A stretch of DNA of 12,571 nucleotides, taken from an uncultured Ruminococcus sp. Its GTDB lineage: Bacteria > Bacillota > Clostridia > Oscillospirales > Acutalibacteraceae. The translations under genes were made by a program, and so were the position numbers. The notes beneath the pieces are model-generated. The model was not told the DNA's origin. It saw nothing but the letters and a program-made list of their open reading frames with translations, and searched no databases. Below are positions 6,695 to 12,571 of the stretch, piece by piece; within the stretch, counting starts at the first letter, position 1, and each line of letters begins with the position of its first letter. The DNA lies in NCBI GenBank assembly GCA_902773065.1, contig CACYDD010000117.1, positions 1 to 12,571 of the forward strand, in the 5' to 3' direction.

Positions 6695-6723
6695 ATTATA
6701 GCAAAAAACTTACATAAGATCAA
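6695..6723 (-). promoter_or_regulatory. Sigma-A type promoter of the SDR-flavodoxin operon
   Basis: On the minus strand TTGATC (6718-6723) is separated by exactly 17 bases from a consensus TATAAT (6695-6700). The start of the SDR gene lies 34 bases downstream, leaving room for its ribosome binding site. No operator-like palindrome was found around it. Confidence 0.78.
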
Positions 6724-6765
6724 TCTCAGATTTGAAGTTTTTAATAATGATTTGTAAATTAATTC

Positions 6766-6794
6766 TTTAAATTTTATGTAAAATGTGGTAAAAT
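6766..6794 (+). promoter_or_regulatory. Probable promoter of sbcDC
   Basis: TTTAAA (6766-6771) and TAAAAT (6789-6794) are 17 bases apart and lie 29 bases before the sbcD ATG. The match to consensus is 4 of 6 and 5 of 6. The region is very AT-rich, so chance matches are easy; the call is moderate. Confidence 0.5.
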
Positions 6795-6823
6795 AATGAT
6801 ATATTTTCTGTGAAGGTGATAAA

Positions 6824-7990
6824 ATGAAGCTGATACATCTTTCCGATCTTCATATCGGAAAAAAAGTGAACGAATATTCCATGATCGATGAACAAAGATA
6901 CATACTTGACCGTATCCTGGAGGGAATCAGGCTTGAAAAGCCGCAGGCGGTGTTGATTTCGGGCGATGTTTACGATAAGACAACGCCGCCGCTGGAAGCA
7001 GTCATGCTGCTGGACAGCTTTTTGAATTCTCTTGCGATTGACGGGCTTACGGTGATCCTCATCAGCGGCAACCATGATTCCGCCGAGCGTCTGGCTTTTG
7101 GTTCACAAAGAATGAAAAAAAGTGGTTTGTATATCAAGAGTATTTTTGATGGAGAAAATGAACCTGTTACTTTGCAGGATGAATACGGTTCCGTGAATTT
7201 TTACAGCGTTCCGTTTATCCGTATCTCAGATGTCAACAGAGTCTATGAAACGGAAATTACCGATTATACTGAGGCATTTGCACTCGTGGTTGAAAAAATG
7301 CAGCTGAACCGAAACGAAAGAAATGTTTTGCTTTCACACCAGTATGTTGCGGGTGCATCTTTTTCGGAATCCGAATCTTCCATCGGGGGTATCGACTGCA
7401 TTAGTAAAGATGTTTATGCGCCGTTTGACTATACAGCACTCGGTCATATCCACCGTCCGCAAAATATCGGCAGTAATCGACTGCGCTACTGCGGAACGCC
7501 GCTGAAATATTCAGCCTCTGAAATAGGTACGGAAAAGTCTTATACAGTAGTGACTCTCGGAGAGAAAAAGGGTGACAGTAAGCTTTGTGATATTGATGTA
7601 CGTATTGTACCACTTGTTCCGAAACATGATATGATACCAATAGAGGGCAGTTTTGACGAGCTGCTTTCTGCCGAAAAAAATGAGAATGGATTCGTAACGG
7701 AAGATTTTGTATATGCGGTTCTGACAGATGAGGATTATATTGACAATCCTGCCGGACAGCTGAGAACAGTATATCCGAACCTGCTGAATGTGCGCTATAA
7801 AGCATCCGGCAGAACAGGATATACCGGTGTGGAAATACTTGAGAAAGATGTGGAAAAACACACTCCGCTGGAGCTGTTTACCGAATTTTACAGGCAGCAG
7901 CATGACGGGGCAGAACCCGACCCCGCACAGGAGGAATTTCTGAATAACATTATATCTGAAATATGGGGGGAAGAAAATGAAACCGATTAA
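6824..7990 (+). CDS. sbcD: Exonuclease subunit SbcD (Mre11-like)
   Basis: SbcD is the metal-dependent nuclease subunit of the SbcCD complex, which opens hairpins and trims DNA ends during replication and repair in the cytoplasm. All metallophosphatase motifs are present: DLHIG (8-12), GDVYD (47-51), GNHDS (82-86), SHQY (171-174) and GHIHRPQ (207-213). These supply the Asp, Asn and His ligands for two manganese ions. The 388-residue length is normal. The ATG follows GAAGGTGAT at suitable distance, and a likely promoter precedes it. Its last 14 bases overlap sbcC in another frame, so the two subunits are probably made in a fixed ratio. The sequence looks intact. Confidence 0.96.
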   Translation: MKLIHLSDLHIGKKVNEYSMIDEQRYILDRILEGIRLEKPQAVLISGDVYDKTTPPLEAVMLLDSFLNSLAIDGLTVILISGNHDSAERLAFGSQRMKKSGLYIKSIFDGENEPVTLQDEYGSVNFYSVPFIRISDVNRVYETEITDYTEAFALVVEKMQLNRNERNVLLSHQYVAGASFSESESSIGGIDCISKDVYAPFDYTALGHIHRPQNIGSNRLRYCGTPLKYSASEIGTEKSYTVVTLGEKKGDSKLCDIDVRIVPLVPKHDMIPIEGSFDELLSAEKNENGFVTEDFVYAVLTDEDYIDNPAGQLRTVYPNLLNVRYKASGRTGYTGVEILEKDVEKHTPLELFTEFYRQQHDGAEPDPAQEEFLNNIISEIWGEENETD

Positions 7991-10793
7991 GCTTGTGATG
8001 TCCGCTTTCGGACCTTATTTGAATGAAACTGTCATTGATTTTTCACTTCTTGGTGATAACGGTCTTTATCTTATCACAGGAGATACAGGGGCAGGAAAAA
8101 GCACCATATTCGAAGCAATCAGCTATGCACTTTACGGTGAGACTGTCAGCGGCAAAGAAAGAAATGCCGCCATGTTGAGAAATAAAAGTGCCGATGACGA
8201 TATTGAAACCTATGTGGAACTGGATTTTGTTTCCAAGGGTAAGACATACCATATTTACAGAAGCCCGAAATATGAATTGAACCGCCTGAAAAGAGCCAGA
8301 AAAAAGAATGGGGAAGGGCAGGATGCTTCGCAGGAGCATGGTGAACATGGCAATAAATTTGAATTTGTCTGTGACGGTATTACCTATTCCAAGGAAAAAG
8401 ACGGAGAAGCGAAAATAAAGGAAATCATCGGTATCAATAAGGAAAATTTCAAGAAAATTGCCATGATCGCACAGGGGGAATTTATGAGTGTGATTCGTGA
8501 GGATACGGAAACAAGGGGAAAAATTTTGAATTCCGTATTCAATACAGAGAATTATGTCACGCTGACAGACAAACTCAAAGAGCGTACAAGTCAGGCAAAG
8601 GAAAAAAAGGAAAAAATCGAGAATGAGATAAATGCTTCTGTGAAGCTGCTTTCATGTGATACAGAAAGTGAATTACGAAAAGAAACGGAAGAAAAAAAGT
8701 TGCTGTCCGTCATTACATATGAGGAAATGGACAGAATAAAGGAGCTTTCCGAAAAGCTGGTGAGGGAAGATGAAGAAAAAAATAAGTCTTTACAGTTTAC
8801 AGCACAGGAAAACAAAAAGAAACAAGCGGAAGTCAATCAGCAGCTTGGCAAGGCAAATATTCGTAAAAAGAATGAAACAGAATTAAAAGAAAAACAAGAG
8901 AAGCGTAAAATTCTGGAAGAACAGCTGCCACAGATAACTGAAAAGGTTAACGCAGCGAAAGACAACCCTGAAAAAGCAGGAAAACTCGAATCACAGGCAG
9001 AGGTTCTGCGTTCAAAGCTTGCCGATTATGATAAGCTTGATGCACTGGCAAAGGAGAAAAAAGCCTGCACTGATGCCGAGACAAAATGTAAAGAAAATCT
9101 TGAAAAATCAGCCAAAGATAAAGCAGAAAATGAAAAACGGATCCTCTCTTACAAGAAAAGATTATCAGAACTTGAAGGTTCGGAGGAAAAAAAGGCAAGG
9201 CTTGAAGCAGAATATGATAAACTCGTAGAAAAAGGGAAAAGCAGAAAAAAACTACTTGATGACAGTCAGAAACTCAAAGAATATAAAAAGGAAGCAGAAC
9301 AGGCCAAAAGTAACTATCTTGACAGCAAAAGAAACTATGAGAATCAGGAAGCCCTGTTCAAACACATCAATTCTGCCTTTCTGGATAATCAGGCAGGGAT
9401 TCTGGCAGCTGATCTGAAAGAAAATGAACCTTGTCCCGTATGCGGTTCGGTTCATCATCCGAAGCTTGCCTCAAAACATGAAAATGCACCATCAAAAGAA
9501 CAGGTTGATCAGGAATCGGCTGAGCTTGACCGACTGAGTAAACTTATGAATGAAGCGGCAACAATCGCCGGAACAAACAATAGCAGAGCAAACGATAAAG
9601 AATCAGAGCTTGTTACTTCTGCAAAGGAAGAATTGGGGGAGGATATTCCGGTAAAAGAACTTGCAGTATATCTTGACGGAAATGTAAAAGAGCTCAGAAA
9701 ACAGTGTTCCGGTATAAAATCTGAAATAAAGAAATTGAAGGAAAATATCGAAGAAAAGACTGAAAAAGCGAAAATGGCTGATCAGCTGCAGCAGCGGAAT
9801 GAAGAAATCAATACAGCTGTTCTGAAACTGTCTGCCGAATCAGCTGCAAATATTCAAAAAATCAAATCAGTGGAAAAAAATATCAGAGAGCTTGCCGCAA
9901 AGCTGGAATTTAAGTCCAAAAAAGAAGCTGAAAACCATATCAGCGAACTTATCCGCAAAGCTATCATTTTAAAGCAGGAATATGAAAAGTTAAAATCTGC
10001 TGCCGAGGAGCATCAGCAGAAAATAAGAGATCTCAAATCACAGGAAAATGTGATTCAGAAGCAGCTTTCGGAAACAGAGGAATATAACCTTGAAGCGTTG
10101 AACCTTGCAGCGAAAGAATATGCGGAAACAGAAGCACAGCTTGACGAACAAAAACAGCAGCTTTCCGTCAGGATCAGCAATAACCGAAAAGTGTATGAAG
10201 TACTGCAAAATACCAAAAACAGGTTTAAAAAGGCTTCGGAGGAGTATTATCGCTGTAAAGACCTTTATGACACCGCAAACGGCTCTCTGCTGAATAAAGA
10301 CAAAATCAAGCTGGTATCCTTTATTCAGGCAGCCTATTTTGACAGAGTACTCATCAGAGCGAACAGCCGCATGGATAAAATGACGGACGGCAGATATAAG
10401 CTTGTCAGGCATGATTCCTTAAATGACAAACGTAAAACCGTCGGTCTTGATATCAGTATCACCGATAACGAAAGCGGCAAAACCAGAAGTGTCAAAACGC
10501 TGTCAGGCGGCGAATCCTTTATGGCAGCACTTGCTTTGTCACTTGGTCTGTCGGACGAAATACAGTCCACTTCGGGCGGTATTCACCTTGATACCATGTT
10601 TATTGATGAAGGCTTTGGTTCGCTTGATGACAAATCACTTGAAAAAGCAGTCGAAGCACTGAATGGTATCAGTTCTGGCAGCTGTCTGATCGGTATCATT
10701 TCCCATGTCGGACGTCTGAAAGAAATGATCAACAAGCGCATTACCGTCACACGTGACAGCACCTCCAACACCACCGCCAAAGTCGAAATCTGA
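7977..10793 (+). CDS. sbcC: Exonuclease subunit SbcC (Rad50-like SMC ATPase)
   Basis: SbcC is the ATPase and DNA-tethering arm of the SbcCD nuclease. The N-terminal Walker A is GDTGAGKST (35-43), and an ABC-type Q-loop region with AMIAQGEFM follows near residue 165. A long coiled coil rich in Lys, Glu and Ala runs on both sides of the zinc hook CPVCG (486-490), through which two molecules join. The C-terminal head has the LSGGES signature (842-847) and Walker B MFIDEGFGSLD (875-885), with catalytic D877 and E878. At 938 residues it is somewhat shorter than the E. coli protein (about 1048), which fits a shorter coil rather than a missing part. The ATG has GGGGGGAAG in front, inside the end of sbcD. 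All motifs for activity are present. Confidence 0.97.
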   Translation: MKPIKLVMSAFGPYLNETVIDFSLLGDNGLYLITGDTGAGKSTIFEAISYALYGETVSGKERNAAMLRNKSADDDIETYVELDFVSKGKTYHIYRSPKYELNRLKRARKKNGEGQDASQEHGEHGNKFEFVCDGITYSKEKDGEAKIKEIIGINKENFKKIAMIAQGEFMSVIREDTETRGKILNSVFNTENYVTLTDKLKERTSQAKEKKEKIENEINASVKLLSCDTESELRKETEEKKLLSVITYEEMDRIKELSEKLVREDEEKNKSLQFTAQENKKKQAEVNQQLGKANIRKKNETELKEKQEKRKILEEQLPQITEKVNAAKDNPEKAGKLESQAEVLRSKLADYDKLDALAKEKKACTDAETKCKENLEKSAKDKAENEKRILSYKKRLSELEGSEEKKARLEAEYDKLVEKGKSRKKLLDDSQKLKEYKKEAEQAKSNYLDSKRNYENQEALFKHINSAFLDNQAGILAADLKENEPCPVCGSVHHPKLASKHENAPSKEQVDQESAELDRLSKLMNEAATIAGTNNSRANDKESELVTSAKEELGEDIPVKELAVYLDGNVKELRKQCSGIKSEIKKLKENIEEKTEKAKMADQLQQRNEEINTAVLKLSAESAANIQKIKSVEKNIRELAAKLEFKSKKEAENHISELIRKAIILKQEYEKLKSAAEEHQQKIRDLKSQENVIQKQLSETEEYNLEALNLAAKEYAETEAQLDEQKQQLSVRISNNRKVYEVLQNTKNRFKKASEEYYRCKDLYDTANGSLLNKDKIKLVSFIQAAYFDRVLIRANSRMDKMTDGRYKLVRHDSLNDKRKTVGLDISITDNESGKTRSVKTLSGGESFMAALALSLGLSDEIQSTSGGIHLDTMFIDEGFGSLDDKSLEKAVEALNGISSGSCLIGIISHVGRLKEMINKRITVTRDSTSNTTAKVEI

Positions 10794-10796
10794 AAT

Positions 10797-11053
10797 AGTG
10801 TGGAGTTGTGATGTGGGGAAGTTAAAATGTTTCCTATGGTGCAAAGTAGAGATAACAATGAAGTGATACAGAATTTACTGACAATTTCATTCACAAAACG
10901 ATAATTAATAAATCAACAGAAAAAACGGAAGATGTTCTGAATGAACACTTCCGTTTTTTGACATTTATATAAGTATTTTATGTGAATTTGAATACCATTT
11001 TATTCTAAAGAATGGATAAAACCTGGTTGTCCAATAACTCCACACTCCACACT
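10797..11053. repeat. Inverted GTGTGGAGT motif at both ends of the convergent spacer
   Basis: AGTGTGGAGTT begins 4 bases after the sbcC stop (10797-10807). Its inverted copy ACTCCACACT appears twice, overlapping with a 7-base period (11037-11046 and 11044-11053), just after the stop of the peptidase gene on the other strand. Both converging genes are thus followed by the same motif reading away from them. It may be the end of a small element or a duplicated 3' tail. The shared core is only about 10 bases, so the call is cautious. Apart from the terminator, no gene or other structure is seen in this spacer. Confidence 0.35.
10920..10959. terminator. Bidirectional intrinsic terminator between sbcC and the M23 peptidase gene
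   Basis: AAAAAACGGAAG, one bulged A, TGTTC, loop TGAAT, then GAACA and CTTCCGTTTTTT form a strong stem with a U-tract in either direction. It lies between two converging genes and can stop both transcripts. Confidence 0.9.
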
Positions 11054-11056
11054 TAA

Positions 11057-12511
11057 TTAATCGTATTCTGTGAGGGGGTCGTAGCGGACACCGTTGAGCT
11101 GCATTTCAAAATGCAGGTGAGGACCTGTGGAATATCCCGTTGAGCCGACATAGCCGATCAGCTGACCTGCCGATACCTGCTGACCGGGGGTGGCAACGAC
11201 TTCACAGAGATGACCGTAGATTGATACCTTTCCGCCGCCGTGGTCGATCATGACGTAGTTTCCGTAGCCGCCGCCGCAGCCGCAGCTTGAGGATTTGCCG
11301 TAATCGTGTGTGCAGGTGGTATTGGTTGCAATGACAGTTCCGTTCCAGCAGGCAACAACTGCCGCACCGTAAACGCTGCCGTCAGCAATATCAAGTGCGC
11401 CGTGGTTATTGGCACCTCTCCATTCCTCAAAGGTAGAGGTGAGGTATGTATGCCCGGGGCATGGCCACACATAGGAATTGCCGTCGGATATAACAAGGAC
11501 ATCATCGTTTTTGCTTGTATCTGTATTGCTGTTGTTATCAGTTTCGGAATTGCTGTTATCACCGGTGCTTTTACTGCTGCTGTTATTGCTGTCGTTATCG
11601 TTACTGTTCGTTTTATCGGAGCTGTTATTATTACTGCTGTTACTATTGTTATTGTTGTTATTGTTGTTTTTGTTCATTCGGCTGAGGGTTTCCTGGTTTG
11701 CCTTATCGATGATTTTCTGCTGTTGTCGTCTGTTCAGGGTACGCTGCTGCAGTTTGTTTTGGGAGTCCTGTGTGGCATTGTACTCCGCCAGTGCTTTTTC
11801 AAGCTCTTTCTGACGTGCTTCGTTTTCTGCAATGTGATTTTCTGTTTCCTCTTTTTCACTCATCAACTCTTTGATAACAGCTTCGTTTTCTGCTGAAAGC
11901 GTATTGATCTTTTTCTTGTTTTCTTCAAGGCTTTTCTTCTCTTTTTCTACTTTCTGTTTATCCTCTTTCAGCTTTTCCTGTTCGTCACTGATGGAATCCA
12001 TTTCTTTCTGAAGTGCACTGATGAGTTTATCATCATAGCTTGATATACTCTGCACAAGCTCCATTTTATCAACATAATCGGAAAAATCCTTTGCCTGCAA
12101 TATAATTTCAAGTGAGGAAATGTCTCCTGCTGTGTAAATTGCTCTCAGCCTTTTGCGCAGAACATCAAGACGATCCTGTATCTGTTCCAGCTTTTCATCG
12201 ATCAGAACCTGTTTTTCCTTGATCTCAACATTCAGCTTTTTGATTTTTTTATTGCTGCTTTGTATCTTTTTAGTAAGAGAAGATATTTTTTTCTGTAATT
12301 CCTTGCTGTATTCCTGTTTTTCCTGCAAGGTCATTTCTGTTTGTTCCAGATCGCTTTTATACTGTGAATTTTCCTCCTGCAACTGCTGCTGTTCTTTTGA
12401 GTTTTCTTCTGCATCAAATGCAAGTGCATTCGGCATAGTGATAACGGCTGCCGCAAGCAGAGCAAAAAATATGCTGACGATATTTTTGATTTTCCCTTTT
12501 TTACCAGCCAA
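11057..12511 (-). CDS. Secreted PcsB/EnvC-like coiled-coil M23 peptidase
   Basis: This is probably a cell-wall hydrolase working in cell division under FtsEX control. Of 484 residues, 1-31 form a signal peptide (KKGKIKN, hydrophobic core, cleavage after NALA). Residues about 35-275 are a Lys/Glu/Gln-rich coiled coil, 281-337 a low-complexity Asn/Ser/Asp linker, and about 345-484 an M23 (LytM) domain. Its zinc motifs are complete: HGALD (H370, D374), YGH (H434) and HLH (H465, H467). Six cysteines (351, 388, 400, 410, 412, 436) are unusual for an exported peptidase; several lie in a glycine-rich insert near the active site. The start is a TTG with AAGGAGG 8 bases before it, and it lies inside the last codons of a partial ftsX, an overlap of 11 bases. 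Although the reading frame is open to the window edge, the gene is judged complete. Function by analogy with PcsB is inferred. Confidence 0.88.
   Translation of the reverse strand: MAGKKGKIKNIVSIFFALLAAAVITMPNALAFDAEENSKEQQQLQEENSQYKSDLEQTEMTLQEKQEYSKELQKKISSLTKKIQSSNKKIKKLNVEIKEKQVLIDEKLEQIQDRLDVLRKRLRAIYTAGDISSLEIILQAKDFSDYVDKMELVQSISSYDDKLISALQKEMDSISDEQEKLKEDKQKVEKEKKSLEENKKKINTLSAENEAVIKELMSEKEETENHIAENEARQKELEKALAEYNATQDSQNKLQQRTLNRRQQQKIIDKANQETLSRMNKNNNNNNNNSNSSNNNSSDKTNSNDNDSNNSSSKSTGDNSNSETDNNSNTDTSKNDDVLVISDGNSYVWPCPGHTYLTSTFEEWRGANNHGALDIADGSVYGAAVVACWNGTVIATNTTCTHDYGKSSSCGCGGGYGNYVMIDHGGGKVSIYGHLCEVVATPGQQVSAGQLIGYVGSTGYSTGPHLHFEMQLNGVRYDPLTEYD
11501..11671 (-). repeat. Low-complexity Asn/Ser codon tract in the M23 peptidase gene
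   Basis: The coding strand is made of AAC, AAT, AGC and GAT-type codons, giving runs such as eight asparagines. It encodes the flexible linker between coiled coil and catalytic domain. Mixed synonymous codons show it is not a pure microsatellite, but it could still vary in length between strains. Confidence 0.8.
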
Positions 12512-12569
12512 GGATCTCTCCTCCTTCTTTTCGCAGATATTTTGTAATTGATATAAATCCTCCCAATGC
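12501..12569 (-). CDS. ftsX: C-terminal end of FtsX (partial, cut by the window edge)
   Basis: In a frame different from the peptidase gene, the last 23 codons of an open frame read LGGFISITKYLRK and a short tail ILGW, then TAA at 12501-12503. Many FtsX proteins end with a small Gly-rich membrane segment and an ISIRKYL-like motif, and FtsX commonly precedes a PcsB/EnvC-like hydrolase. FtsX is the membrane half of the FtsEX complex that activates such hydrolases at the division site. The overlap with the TTG start of the next gene suggests translational coupling. Only about 22 residues are visible, so the call rests on the motif and the neighbour. No more of the gene can be judged. Confidence 0.6.
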   Translation of the reverse strand, partial: ALGGFISITKYLRKEGGEILGW

Positions 12570-12571
12570 AC

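Noticed and set aside
6824..10793. A nuclease plus an SMC-like ATPase as a possible defence system
   Set aside because: All motifs match SbcD and SbcC, including the zinc hook, and no further accessory genes lie in the operon. This is the housekeeping repair nuclease.
11478..11813. A leucine-rich open frame on the plus strand opposite the peptidase gene
   Set aside because: The leucine run is the complement of the Asn/Ser linker codons of the real gene on the minus strand; there is no ribosome binding site or promoter for it.

Overview
The window looks like a chromosomal piece of an anaerobic, low-GC Gram-positive bacterium. Class Clostridia is likely, perhaps a Ruminococcus-like gut or rumen species. 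This is inferred from strong AGGAGG-type ribosome binding sites, a TTG start codon, an oxygen-sensitive ThiH in place of ThiO, and an FtsX plus PcsB-like hydrolase pair. The exact genus cannot be read from the sequence.

Layout. (1) Positions 1-3679, minus strand: a thiazole-synthesis operon for vitamin B1. A good sigma-A promoter at 3651-3679 leads into a TPP riboswitch at about 3472-3561, then an intrinsic terminator at 3424-3456, then thiS, thiF, a single-domain rhodanese, thiG and thiH. The genes are packed with gaps of 1 to 27 bases, and the set makes the thiazole phosphate half of thiamine. (2) Positions 3680-4780, plus strand: a divergent gene for a DUF2935-type helical protein with two internal repeats, preceded by a perfect AT-rich inverted repeat and a TATAAT box. 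(3) Positions 4777-4956: a 180-base foldback, MITE-like element whose left end supplies the stop codon of the DUF2935 gene. (4) Positions 4997-6723, minus strand: an operon of a short-chain dehydrogenase/reductase and a flavodoxin-like protein, with a promoter upstream. Downstream, and sharing an ATGA overlap with the flavodoxin gene, is a frameshifted remnant of a small lipoprotein gene, and then a terminator. (5) Positions 6766-10793, plus strand: sbcD and sbcC with a 14-base overlap, encoding the Mre11/Rad50-type DNA repair nuclease. (6) Positions 10920-10959: a terminator shared by converging transcripts, within a spacer whose two ends carry an inverted copy of a short GTGTGGAGT motif. (7) Positions 11057-12571, minus strand: a secreted coiled-coil M23 peptidase that starts at TTG inside the last codons of a partial ftsX.

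Most of the window is ordinary housekeeping. No undescribed defence or mobile system was found. The points most worth checking are the foldback element at a gene end, the decayed lipoprotein gene, the rhodanese inside the thiazole operon, the cysteine-rich insert in the M23 domain, and the partial ftsX hidden at the window edge.
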